Source: Prochloron sp. SP5CPC1 (lineage in GTDB: Bacteria > Cyanobacteriota > Cyanobacteriia > Cyanobacteriales > Prochloraceae). From it: 7,848 nt of DNA. Positions 1-6,558 of the stretch are shown here, one piece after another (the first letter of the stretch is position 1; every line of letters begins with the position of its first letter). The notes under the pieces are model-generated. The model saw only the letters and a program-made list of their open reading frames with translations. It made no database searches and was not told where the DNA came from. The translations under genes were made by a program, and so were the position numbers. The stretch spans positions 1 through 7,848 of the forward strand of contig JACONB010000068.1 of assembly GCA_014323965.1 (NCBI GenBank), read 5' to 3'.

Positions 1-1
1 G

Positions 2-523
2 TTCACCGGGAATGGTGTAATTGGTAGTATCTTAAAAGAAGCTGATAAGTCTGTGGACATGGCTTTATTTGTCTTCAGCGACCAAAAATTAGGGGATATT
101 CTCCAAACCCGTCACCACAGAGGAGTCAAAGTGAGAGCATTAATTGACAAAAGTTTTGCTTATCGCTATTATAGTGAAGGGTTGGATATGTTAGGAGTTG
201 CTTTGAGAAACAAATGCAAATATGAAGCTGATAATCATCCCTGGAAGGTACCCATTAATACGGTGGGAGTGTCTCGGTTACCCAAAGGAGATAAATTGCA
301 TCATAAATTTGCCGTCATAGATGATAAAATAGTCATTACCGGCTCTCATAATTGGTCAGCGTCTGCCAATTATAACAACGATGAGGCTCTGTTAGTGATT
401 GAAAATCCCACGGTTGCAGCTCATTTTAGCCAGGAGTTTGCCCGGTTGTACGGCAGGGCAGTGTTGGGGGTTCCTCTTACTGTGCAGAATAAGATGAGTA
501 AACAGGAAAAGGAATGTTTTTAG
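2..523 (+). CDS. Phospholipase D-like (HKD) protein, 3' part, 5' end outside window
   Basis: The frame is open from base 2, before the first ATG at 53, so the true start lies outside the window and only the last 173 residues are seen. The visible part is one PLDc_2-type domain: an opening helix and strand (KSVDMALFVFSD), then RGVKVRALID, then the HxK(x)4D active-site motif HHKFAVID (first His at 299-301, Lys at 305-307, Asp at 320-322), followed by GSHNWS and the conserved NDEALL. Family members hydrolyse phosphodiester bonds (phospholipids or nucleic acids) through a phospho-histidine intermediate. Only one HKD motif is visible; the enzyme may act as a dimer, or a second motif may lie upstream. 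The substrate cannot be told from sequence. The protein ends soon after the domain with a basic tail. It converges on the next gene with a 4-bp gap and no obvious terminator between them. Confidence 0.88.
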   Translation, partial: FTGNGVIGSILKEADKSVDMALFVFSDQKLGDILQTRHHRGVKVRALIDKSFAYRYYSEGLDMLGVALRNKCKYEADNHPWKVPINTVGVSRLPKGDKLHHKFAVIDDKIVITGSHNWSASANYNNDEALLVIENPTVAAHFSQEFARLYGRAVLGVPLTVQNKMSKQEKECF

Positions 524-527
524 CAAC

Positions 528-878
528 CTATTCGTCAGTTTTGCCTCGGATTAGGTAACGTATCTCTCCCAGCAGGACATCAAATCGCTTGCTATTTTCC
601 GCTTGTTCTCGCTCCATGGTCTCCACTTTCCGTTCCATGACCTCGATTTCCCGCTTCCTGTCTGCTGACTCTTCCTCAAACTGATCCATTTTCTTCTGGT
701 GTTGAGCCGCTATTTGCAGTAGCGCTTGTGAAGTTACTCGCAATCCATCTATACTGTCTTTAACATCCCTGACTTCATCTCGCAGTTCACCGATACTCTC
801 CTTCATTTCAGCTCGTAGTTCACTGACACTTGATGCCAACTTGTCAAGCATTTCATCGTTCCAACGTTGAGTCGCCAT
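528..878 (-). CDS. Small coiled-coil protein of unknown function
   Basis: 116 residues, almost entirely helical and highly charged. The opening MATQRWNDEMLDKLASSVSELR resembles a cyanobacterial family of short coiled-coil proteins that I recognise only as hypothetical. From about residue 12 to 105 there is a near-continuous heptad pattern (SELRAEMKESIGELRDEV, later MERKVETMEREQ). It has no signal peptide, membrane segment or catalytic motif, so a cytoplasmic oligomer or scaffold is the most that can be inferred. The start codon at 876-878 has only a weak AAGAG ribosome-binding sequence upstream. A -10-like TATACT lies about 40 bases upstream inside an inverted repeat. The gene is tail-to-tail with the PLD-like gene. 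Base composition and codon use look like the neighbours. Confidence 0.75.
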   Translation of the reverse strand: MATQRWNDEMLDKLASSVSELRAEMKESIGELRDEVRDVKDSIDGLRVTSQALLQIAAQHQKKMDQFEEESADRKREIEVMERKVETMEREQAENSKRFDVLLGEIRYLIRGKTDE

Positions 879-906
879 GTTAGAATACTCTTTTGTATTT
901 TTTTTG

Positions 907-925
907 GGTATACCTTTAGTATACC
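907..925 (-). promoter_or_regulatory. Inverted repeat overlapping a -10 box (possible operator)
   Basis: A perfect 7-bp inverted repeat, GGTATAC (907-913) and GTATACC (919-925), is separated by 5 bases. On the minus strand it contains TATACT (924-919), a good -10 hexamer for the coiled-coil gene that starts at 878. No clear -35 box is visible 17 bases further upstream. A dyad over a -10 element is a common operator layout, but regulator binding is only inferred. Confidence 0.4.
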
Positions 926-932
926 TGATTGC

Positions 933-1777
933 CTACGTTTTTGCTCTCGGATTGCCGGACATGCAGGGCATTTTATTGGAGGCTGGTAACTGTTTTTTCC
1001 TCCGGTAGTAGTTGATGCCAGATGCTGCTACTATCCCAATAATTCCTGGTATAGGACCAAACTCAAAAGGTACCGGAGTTCCTTCAAAAGCTACTTCCCC
1101 TGCGGATATACTTTCAGTATCACCATGATTACTGCGAATATCTAGGTGAACATATCGAGTTTGAGCGGCTGAGAAAGAAAATGCCTGAGCTGGAGTCAAT
1201 TCCCTAATATCCCCTCGAGTTGCAGTAGCAGTTTCACTTCCACCTTCAAATACTAAGAGAGTTCCAAGTCCATTAGTTACATCAAAATCTCCATCGGCGT
1301 ACAAACTAAATTCATTTATGGCAGATTCGCTAACACTATTCCAAAGCGCCAATCCTTGTTTGCCTTTTGGGTCAGAAAGCAAATCAAGATGATGAAAATA
1401 TTACCTAGGTCAAAACTTAAGATGCCATCGCTTACTTGAAAACCATTAAAACTTAACAATACACTTTGCCATATCCTGCTAAAAAAAACAGAATGCTTAA
1501 CTTTTCCCACTATCTCATCAAAGTTAGATTCCTCACTGGTATAACCTCCTTCTGTTAGTCCACTTTTGTTAATTAAGTTATTTACAAAAGAACGACCACC
1601 TCGAAACTCACCTACATTTGACCTCACCCTAGTGGGCTGTAAGATAGTAGTAGTGACAGCATGAGCGGCGCCCCCGGTGGAGGCGGGAGTGAGAAGTGCG
1701 GCGGCACCAATCGCTATAGTGGCGGCTAGTTGTTTTTTTATGAGAAATTCAATGAGCAAAAAGAGATATATTGACAC
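933..1777 (-). pseudogene. PFE-CTERM exported surface protein, split by a frameshift
   Basis: Two overlapping minus-strand reading frames together form one protein. The upstream frame carries a signal peptide (FLIKKQLAATIAIGAAALL, probable cleavage after AHA) and the first half of the ectodomain, ending in FQVSDGILSFDLGNIF. The downstream frame continues with HHLDLLSDPKGKQGLALWNS and ends in a cyanobacterial sorting tail: PVPFEFGPIPG, a hydrophobic stretch (IIGIVAASG) and a basic end (YYRRKKQ). Such tails direct PEP-CTERM-like proteins to a membrane exosortase/cyanoexosortase after Sec export. Adding one T to the TTTT run (A-run at 1395-1398 on +) joins the halves, so a one-base deletion is the likely lesion; the downstream frame has a TAA just upstream of it. 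The native start is unclear: the in-frame GTG at 1775-1777 lies in the right end of the adjoining element, and TTG at 1757-1759 is an alternative. Ligand and function are unknown. A paralogue lies at 7528-7848. Confidence 0.75.
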
Positions 1778-1925
1778 TCCCACAGCTAAAAGCGCGTGGG
1801 ATTCTTGGGACGCCTTTGGCGGCATCTTCGGTGACATCAAGTCCACTTAACCTAGACTCCTTGCGGTATCCTTCGTCAGAGGTGGGTCTTTCCCCAAGCG
1901 TGACTTTCCGAGTGCCCCTCGGTAG
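1771..1925 (-). ncRNA. Possible omega-RNA (reRNA)-like segment at the element's right end
   Basis: In IS200/IS605 and IS1341-type elements the guide RNA of TnpB overlaps the right end and takes its guide from flanking DNA. This segment has the expected position and a dense set of stems on the minus strand: CCGAG/CTCGG (1908-1922), a GGG/CCC stem around AAAGA just after it, and the terminal CCCAC/GTGGG hairpin (1779-1800) followed by GTGTCAA. No tnpB is present in the window, so any such RNA would be orphaned and would need TnpB from elsewhere. Expression and identity are inference. Confidence 0.25.
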
Positions 1926-2283
1926 CTACTAATGGAGAGTTTGAGTTCAATTAAATGCTGGTTGTCCTGTTCCTGTGAATCTTTTACCCACGAATAGGCT
2001 TGCCTTTATTTAAAGGATACCCGGAACAACAACGTGGAACCCCATAGATTCATTTGTCAAGGTACAGCACAGTCGGTTAGACTGCTACATACAATGCTGA
2101 CCCGTAGGGTCAGGCTTGTACTTAGGTTTTGGTAAAGCAGGTTGGTTACCTATACTGCTATCTTTAGTATGGGGAAAATTTGTAAAATAGTCAAACCTGA
2201 AAAATACTGACAGAGCAGCTCTTGCCGCACCGCGCTACATCCCACCCTGAGAAAGAGGTGGGTTTTGCGCCCGATTCTATAAT
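1771..2283 (-). mobile_element. Derelict IS200/IS605-like element without transposase or tnpB
   Basis: Read on the minus strand, the right-end side has the arrangement typical of cyanobacterial IS200/IS605 elements: AAGAATCCCAC, a hairpin with CCCAC/GTGGG arms (1779-1800), then GAGTGTCAA close to the boundary. The other side has a hairpin with CCCACC/GGTGGG arms (2241-2262), as expected of a left end. Between them no reading frame resembles TnpA or TnpB. Instead there are several compact hairpins: CTGACCC-GTA-GGGTCAG at 2097-2113, CCTTTA-TT-TAAAGG at 2003-2016, and CCGAG-N5-CTCGG at 1908-1922. That suggests a deletion derivative or non-autonomous element moved in trans by a TnpA single-strand transposase. 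Boundaries are estimated from the hairpins; no target duplication is expected for this family. It lies directly against the 5' end of the broken PFE-CTERM gene. Family assignment is by pattern only. Confidence 0.5.
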
Positions 2284-2573
2284 ATTCTGAAGGAAGTTGT
2301 TAAGCAGCCAAGCATAGTCGTGAGCTAGGCGTATTTACAGATTTAAAAAACAATTACGAAGCTTTGCGTAAGCTTTGCTACCGCAACCGCCCTTGGCGTC
2401 CAATTGCTGAAACCTTCCAGGCTATCACGCGCAGCAGAACCAGGGGTCACTAGCAAGCTAGGGACTCTGTGCATTCTTGACAATCTCGTGATAGCGATCG
2501 CGGCGAGGCATAGCAAGCAGATGAACAGGTTGATGATTTCCATCTTCAGTGTAGTACAAAAATTTTCTCTTGG
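2284..2573. other. Non-coding spacer with small repeats and an inverted repeat
   Basis: No convincing gene fills this stretch. It holds a direct repeat of AAGCTTTGC (around 2359-2380), a 12-base palindrome CTAGCAAGCTAG (2450-2461) and a wider 9-bp inverted repeat, GCTATCACG (2421-2429) with CGTGATAGC (2487-2495). Next to the last is a HIP1 octamer at 2494-2501. The only coding trace is the xisH-like fragment listed separately. A 66-codon frame on the minus strand across most of it has no recognisable domain and is probably fortuitous. Confidence 0.5.
2470..2511 (-). pseudogene. xisH: xisH-like N-terminal fragment
   Basis: From an ATG at 2509-2511 the minus strand reads MPRRDRYHEIVKNA, which closely matches the start of XisH proteins (typical pattern MPARDxYHxxVKNAL). 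XisH is known as a factor controlling excision of the fdxN element in heterocystous cyanobacteria, but xisH/xisI pairs are widespread, often as accessory genes, and XisH has a PD-(D/E)XK-like fold. After 14 codons the similarity stops and a stop codon follows within a few codons, so this is a broken trace. No xisI is seen nearby. The match is short but specific; the HIP1 octamer lies inside the codons for RDR. Confidence 0.5.
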
Positions 2574-4136
2574 CTAAAAAAATTGTTGTTTAATGCGTTG
2601 CGCTAACATATCTACTTCTGGTAACTTTAATTGTAAGGCAATCAAGCTAAAAACAGCAATAGCTACAAAAATACCTATATTCAACTGCAATAACGGTCCC
2701 CAGTTGACCAAACCCCAACTAACTCCCCAACTGCTAAAACCTGCAATCCCACTGGCAAAGGTTAAACCCAACAATGCTGTTGCCCACTCTTTCAGAGGTA
2801 AACCCTTCAAACGACGGTTTAAAATAGCCAACATTAACCCCATGGAAACAACGTTTACCCCTATGGTAGCGAAGACTAAACCAGGAGTCGCAAAGACTTG
2901 CACAAGTACCAAATCTAACACTCCATTCAGGAAGATATTGCCGCTACTAATCTTAAAGGGTGTCTCACCATCTCCCAAGGCATAGAATACCCTCACTAAC
3001 ACGTCTCGTCCCAAATAAAAGAACATACCACAACCGTAAGCCCTTAATACGGGAGCCACAACTGTAACTGCGTCTAAATCGAAACCATAGCGTTGATAAA
3101 TAACCTGGACAATAGGTTGGGAAAGGGCAATAAAGATGGCTGTGAGGGGTAACATGGTTAGAGCAGTTAGCAACAACCCCTGACGAATTTTTACCTTCAA
3201 TTCTGGCCAATTTTCTGGGGCGGCTAACCGGGAAAATACGGGGAGGAAGGGGACAAGAATCATGTTGGAGATAATACCCACAGGAGTGAGAACGATAAAG
3301 TTGCCATATCGCATGGCTGCTGCTGCGTTCTCTATATAAGAAGCAAAAAATAAGTCCGTGTAGACATTAATATGGAGCATACCGGAAGAAAGGGTGGCAG
3401 GTGCCATTACCTTTAGTACATCTCCTACTCCAGAAACGCGCCAATTAAACCTGAGGCGTAATTTTCCCATGCCCGATCGCCACTGAGCAATTAATTGGGC
3501 TAACCATTGTAAAATCGCCCCTCCTAAGGTACCCCAGGCTAAAATTCTTCCTCCTAGTTGGAGGTATTCAGCACTAGTGATATTTTCCCCTAACTGTAAG
3601 AATAATAAAGCTACAGCCCCCACTAGTGCTAAACTGGAGAAGAGGGGACTGATACTGGGGAGCAAATATTGGTCGTCAGCGTTGAGAGTCCCAAAACCGA
3701 TACCAATTAATCCTGCTAATATGGCGAGGGGAGCCATAATTTGTAATTGTTCCACGGCGATCACCCTAGTTTCCCCTGCCAAACCTGGTGCCAAAAAGCC
3801 AATAAAAGTGTCCCCAAAAACCATGAGCACTACCGTCACCAATAACAGGATCCCGGTGACGAGGGTAGTCACAGTTTCCACAATAACCGCAGCTTCCGAC
3901 TTATCCCTCCTAGAGAGAACAGTCACTAAGGCACTGTGAAAAGGACCATTTATACCCCCTAGGAGAATGAGGAGGAAACCGGGGATAACGTAAGCGTAAG
4001 CGTAGGCGTTGACAGCGGGACCAACCCCAAAAGCAGCGGCGATCGCCATTTCCCGCACTAAGCCGAAAACTTTACTTATTAGGGTAGCAATGGCTACAAT
4101 ACCAGCAATACTAGCTACTGAACGAGCATTTTTCAT
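2574..4136 (-). CDS. murJ: Lipid II flippase MurJ (MviN family)
   Basis: 520 residues, the usual length for MurJ, a polytopic inner-membrane protein of the MOP exporter superfamily with about 14 transmembrane helices. It moves lipid II (undecaprenyl-linked peptidoglycan precursor) from the cytoplasmic to the periplasmic face for cell-wall synthesis. The N-terminus carries the family signature SKVFGLVREMAIAAAFG (from residue 21), including the Arg of the GLVRE motif that lines the central cavity in characterised MurJ. It is followed by the first-helix region VIPGFLLILLGGINGPFHSA and by many further hydrophobic segments. The frame is intact from ATG at 4136. There is no clear Shine-Dalgarno sequence, which is common in cyanobacteria; a perfect TATAAT lies 46-51 bases upstream on the same strand. 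The gene appears monocistronic: both flanks are spacer and gene remnants, with no other wall gene nearby. Confidence 0.96.
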   Translation of the reverse strand: MKNARSVASIAGIVAIATLISKVFGLVREMAIAAAFGVGPAVNAYAYAYVIPGFLLILLGGINGPFHSALVTVLSRRDKSEAAVIVETVTTLVTGILLLVTVVLMVFGDTFIGFLAPGLAGETRVIAVEQLQIMAPLAILAGLIGIGFGTLNADDQYLLPSISPLFSSLALVGAVALLFLQLGENITSAEYLQLGGRILAWGTLGGAILQWLAQLIAQWRSGMGKLRLRFNWRVSGVGDVLKVMAPATLSSGMLHINVYTDLFFASYIENAAAAMRYGNFIVLTPVGIISNMILVPFLPVFSRLAAPENWPELKVKIRQGLLLTALTMLPLTAIFIALSQPIVQVIYQRYGFDLDAVTVVAPVLRAYGCGMFFYLGRDVLVRVFYALGDGETPFKISSGNIFLNGVLDLVLVQVFATPGLVFATIGVNVVSMGLMLAILNRRLKGLPLKEWATALLGLTFASGIAGFSSWGVSWGLVNWGPLLQLNIGIFVAIAVFSLIALQLKLPEVDMLAQRIKQQFF

Positions 4137-4181
4137 ATTTAAGGTTTTGAATTAAAATAGTGAGCATGAGTCAACTGATAA

Positions 4182-4187
4182 ATTATA
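4182..4187 (-). promoter_or_regulatory. Candidate -10 box for murJ
   Basis: On the minus strand a perfect TATAAT occupies 4187-4182, which would give a leader of roughly 38 bases before the murJ ATG at 4136. The -35 region 16-18 bases further upstream (TTCTCG and neighbours) matches poorly, so the assignment rests on the -10 box and its position. Confidence 0.4.
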
Positions 4188-4363
4188 AAACTCAATCCAT
4201 AGATACGAGAATTGAAGTTGAGAGGATCCAGTTTGCTAGATGGCGATACCTCTCATTATACCAAAAAAAGGTTGTTGGGAAATAAGCTTAAATGCTATCC
4301 TCTCCCGTTATCCCGATGCAACTTGCAGTATAATCCGAAATCAATTTGCGCTCCTTACTTTAG

Positions 4364-4723
4364 AAAACACAACTGCTCATTATTGATAATGAATCTTTGG
4401 GCAAAGTTGATATGTTTATCCTGAAAGACGAACCCTTTCCTCGCAGCGAGTTCCAACGGAAGCAAACCCGAGTAGTGCGCCCAGAAGCTGTGTTAGTATT
4501 GCCCACAGCGGAAGATATCATCTTACAGAAGTTAACTTGGTATAAACTGGGGTTTGGGAGCGAAAAACAATGGCGAGACATTTTAGGAGTAATGAAGTTA
4601 CAAGGAGAAAAACTGGATTTGGCTTATTTATCCCACTGGATTGTGACTCGCCGTCACAATTACGCAGAAACTTTAGGGGTGTTAGAATCATTAAATAGAG
4701 GTTTGACTCAGTCTGGATTTTAG
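4364..4723 (+). pseudogene. Nucleotidyltransferase-like protein, N-terminally truncated
   Basis: The open frame after a TAG at 4361-4363 reads LLIIDNESLGKVDMFILKDEPF, then FQRKQTRVV, TAEDIILQKLTWYKLG, KQWRDILGVMKLQGEKLDLAYL and a normal C-terminus. This is the C-terminal half of a cyanobacterial family of small nucleotidyltransferase-fold proteins, related to AbiEii-like antitoxin/toxin enzymes, which normally have about 90 more N-terminal residues with a GGSLAS-type motif and DxD metal ligands. None of the three forward frames between murJ and this point shows that part, so the catalytic half has been lost. Translation could start at TTG 4397 or ATG 4412 without a ribosome-binding site, but a functional enzyme is unlikely. 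The spacer between murJ and this remnant has only a 7-bp inverted repeat (TGAGAGG 4219-4225, CCTCTCA 4249-4255). No toxin-antitoxin partner is visible. Confidence 0.6.
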
Positions 4724-4737
4724 CAGTTACCAGTTAC
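4724..4737. repeat. Heptamer tandem repeat (CAGTTAC x2)
   Basis: Two adjacent copies of CAGTTAC follow directly after the stop of the truncated nucleotidyltransferase gene; the complement reads GTAACTG twice. Longer arrays of this heptamer are frequent between cyanobacterial genes. Homology of the PAS pseudogene also ends here, so the repeat marks the junction between two gene remnants. Confidence 0.5.
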
Positions 4738-5270
4738 CATTTAAGAGTATTCCCTGTGCTGGCAAAAATTGGCGTGGCCTACATTTCCAAGGGAATAATT
4801 TTATCTGTTCGTCGAATTTACAAATCGTCAGCGGTAGCATGTTTTCCTTGTAAAGCTAGAATAATCGGTAGACACTCTTTGGGATAAAGTTGTTTGCTAT
4901 TAGCCTCATAAACTTGATAAATAATGGCAAATTCAGCAGCAGTGGACTGATATTTGATTCCTGTACCGAGTAATTTTTTTGCCAGCTGATTAGCTTAGTA
5001 GGGTTTACCTTCTCTATTGACGATGAACACCCCTACGGGAACTGCTTCAAAAAATTGCCCCAGTTGTTTCTCGCTGTTGCGGATAGTTTACTTTACCATT
5101 CTATCAGCCTGCTCTGTGGTAGTTTCCAGTAAGTTTTTCAGCTTCCTTTTCTCTTCCTTCAAGGATTGGATTTCCCCAGCAAGGTTTTCTATCTCTAAAT
5201 ATAGCTCTTCTTTGGATTTTTTTTTAGACTCCATAGTTGTCAACCTGGATAAATCTTGCTTACTTTCCAT
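4734..5270 (-). pseudogene. PAS-domain sensor protein, disabled by in-frame stops
   Basis: One minus-strand frame carries a recognisable protein throughout. It opens with a coiled coil (SKEELYLEIENLAGEIQSLK, then LKNLLETTTEQADR), followed by a PAS domain: RNSEKQLGQFFEAVPVGVFI, VNREGKPY, ANQLAKKLLGTGIKY, QLYPKECLPIILALQGK, RRTDKIIPLEM and ATPIFASTGN. Stops interrupt it at 5088-5090 (TAA), 4995-4997 (TAA), 4818-4820 (TAA) and 4779-4781 (TAG), and the frame finally closes at 4734-4736. Comparison with family patterns suggests the lost codons were Glu, Tyr, Glu and Trp. PAS domains of this kind normally sit upstream of histidine kinase, GGDEF or cyclase output domains; none remains. No frameshift is needed to follow the homology. 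The surviving 60-codon 5' piece could make only the coiled coil; its start is at 5270, or the ATG at 5234. It is divergent from ndbB. Confidence 0.75.
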
Positions 5271-5284
5271 ATAAATGCTATACT
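5256..5284 (+). promoter_or_regulatory. Extended -10 promoter for ndbB
   Basis: TGCTATACT (5276-5284) is an exact extended -10 element (TGn + TATACT). A partial -35 match, TTGCTT (5256-5261), lies 17 bases upstream. Transcription would start near 5291, leaving a leader of about 26 bases before the ATG at 5317. The -35 box lies inside the start of the divergent PAS remnant. Prediction by pattern only. Confidence 0.5.
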
Positions 5285-5316
5285 AGAAACAGTCTCCTAG
5301 CTAAAATAATAATAAT

Positions 5317-6513
5317 ATGAGTGAAAAAAAGTTACGCATTTCCATTCTGGGTGGCGGTTTTGGCGGTTTCTATACGGCTAAACGTTTAAGCGAACTACCC
5401 TGGGATAGCTCTCCGGAAATTGTCCTCATCGATAAAAGTGATCGCTTCTTATTTTCCCCTTTATTGTACGAATTAGTGACAGGAGAGATGTCTCCTTGGG
5501 AAATTGCCCCGAGTTTCACAGAAATCCTCGCCCATACTAGTATAACCTTCTCACAAAGTCTAGTGACGGGTATTGACGTGGAAAATAGTACCATTCACTT
5601 AGATAACCAGCCGTCACTAGGTTACGACAAGTTAGTGATTGCTCTAGGGGGAAGTACTCCCACCAATCAGGTTCCTGGAGCGGAGGAATATACCATCCCC
5701 TTCCACTCTCTCCAAGACGCCCAACGCCTCTGTGAACGGTTGCGAGCCTTAGAAAGGTCAAAAACCGAGAATATCCGGGTAGCGGTCGTGGGAGGGGGTT
5801 ATAGCGGTGTGGAGTTAGCTTGCAAATTAGCAGATCGCTTGGGGAAAAAAGCCAAATTGCGCTTAATCCAACGAGGGGATAAAATCCTCCCTAGAGCCAG
5901 TGAGTTTAACCGCAATGCAGCTCAAGAAGCTTTAGAGTCGCGAAAGGTATGGCTAGACTTAGAGACTGAGGTGTGCAAAATAGACGCCGACAGTATCTCC
6001 CTATCCTATAAAGGACAAATAGACACCATTCCTGTAGACTTAGTCTTGTGGACCGTAGGAACCAGAGTCCCAGAGTTAATCCAAAACCTCCCCCTGAAAA
6101 AGGACCACAGAGGAACCCTCACCACCACCTCCACCTTGCAAGTAGCAGAACAACTCCATATTTTTGCTCTGGGAGACATAGCTAACTGTAAGGATGCTAC
6201 AGGGTTGGAAGTTCCAGCCACTGCTCAAGCAGCTTTCCAACAAGCAGACTACTGCGCCTGGAATATTTGGGCTTCTATAACGAAACGCCCACTTCTTCCT
6301 TTCCGTTACCAAAATTTAGGGGAAATGCTCACTTTAGGAGCAGACAATGCAGCCTTGGCAGGTTTGGGTATCCAATTAGACGGTCCTTTAGGCTATATTG
6401 CTCGCAGGCTAATTTATCTCTATCGCTTACCCAGTCTCAAGCACCAGTTGAAAGTGGGTTTAAATTGGGTTGCTGCACCCATAATAGACTCTCTCAACAT
6501 CAACCCCTCCTAA
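5317..6513 (+). CDS. ndbB: Type 2 NAD(P)H:quinone oxidoreductase NdbB (demethylphylloquinone reductase)
   Basis: 398 residues, close in length and sequence to Synechocystis NdbB (Slr1743) and related to plant NDC1. These single-subunit flavoproteins transfer electrons from NAD(P)H to a quinone; NdbB reduces demethylphylloquinone, a step needed before the final methylation in vitamin K1 synthesis. The N-terminal FAD-binding Rossmann motif is ISILGGGFGGFYTA (glycines 12-17). The NAD(P)H-binding motif is VAVVGGGYSGVELA (G159-G164). LWTVGT (244-249) and the C-terminal FAD contact IFALGDIANC (G286, D287) are in place. RFLFSPLLYELVTGEMSPWEIAP and YCAWNIW are characteristic of the NDC1/NdbB branch. 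It ends with a YIARRLIYLYRLPSLKHQL amphipathic segment likely to touch the thylakoid or plasma membrane. No clear ribosome-binding site precedes the ATG. No menaquinone/phylloquinone genes are adjacent. Confidence 0.93.
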   Translation: MSEKKLRISILGGGFGGFYTAKRLSELPWDSSPEIVLIDKSDRFLFSPLLYELVTGEMSPWEIAPSFTEILAHTSITFSQSLVTGIDVENSTIHLDNQPSLGYDKLVIALGGSTPTNQVPGAEEYTIPFHSLQDAQRLCERLRALERSKTENIRVAVVGGGYSGVELACKLADRLGKKAKLRLIQRGDKILPRASEFNRNAAQEALESRKVWLDLETEVCKIDADSISLSYKGQIDTIPVDLVLWTVGTRVPELIQNLPLKKDHRGTLTTTSTLQVAEQLHIFALGDIANCKDATGLEVPATAQAAFQQADYCAWNIWASITKRPLLPFRYQNLGEMLTLGADNAALAGLGIQLDGPLGYIARRLIYLYRLPSLKHQLKVGLNWVAAPIIDSLNINPS

Positions 6514-6520
6514 CCCCTCC

Positions 6521-6545
6521 GCGCCTCTGCGCCTCTGCGTGAAAC
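6521..6545. repeat. 25-bp spacer repeat, copy 1 (8-bp units)
   Basis: Two tandem GCGCCTCT octamers followed by GCGTGAAAC fill the spacer between ndbB and the Uma2 gene. A second copy at 7134-7158 matches at 22 of 25 positions. Just upstream, AACCCCTCC occurs twice with a 10-base period (6502-6520), the first copy spanning the end of ndbB. Repeats of this type are scattered between cyanobacterial genes; their role is unknown. Confidence 0.7.
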
Positions 6546-6558
6546 ATTCTTAAAACCC

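Noticed and set aside
2060..2115. Hairpins that could suggest a tRNA-like gene
   Set aside because: CAGTC/GACTG and CTGACCC/GGGTCAG are simple stems without a cloverleaf, T-loop motif or acceptor stem.
2343..2543. 66-codon minus-strand frame opening with a hydrophobic stretch
   Set aside because: No domain; it crosses the xisH-like trace in a different frame and small repeats, so it is probably fortuitous.
2593..2985. 130-codon plus-strand frame
   Set aside because: Lies antisense inside murJ and is explained as a shadow; its composition mirrors the reverse complement of membrane-helix codons.
4212..4424. 70-codon plus-strand frame starting at TTG
   Set aside because: Overlaps the nucleotidyltransferase remnant in another frame, has no homology I recognise and no ribosome-binding site.
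5017..5274. 85-codon plus-strand frame rich in Ser and Phe
   Set aside because: Antisense shadow of the coiled coil in the PAS remnant.
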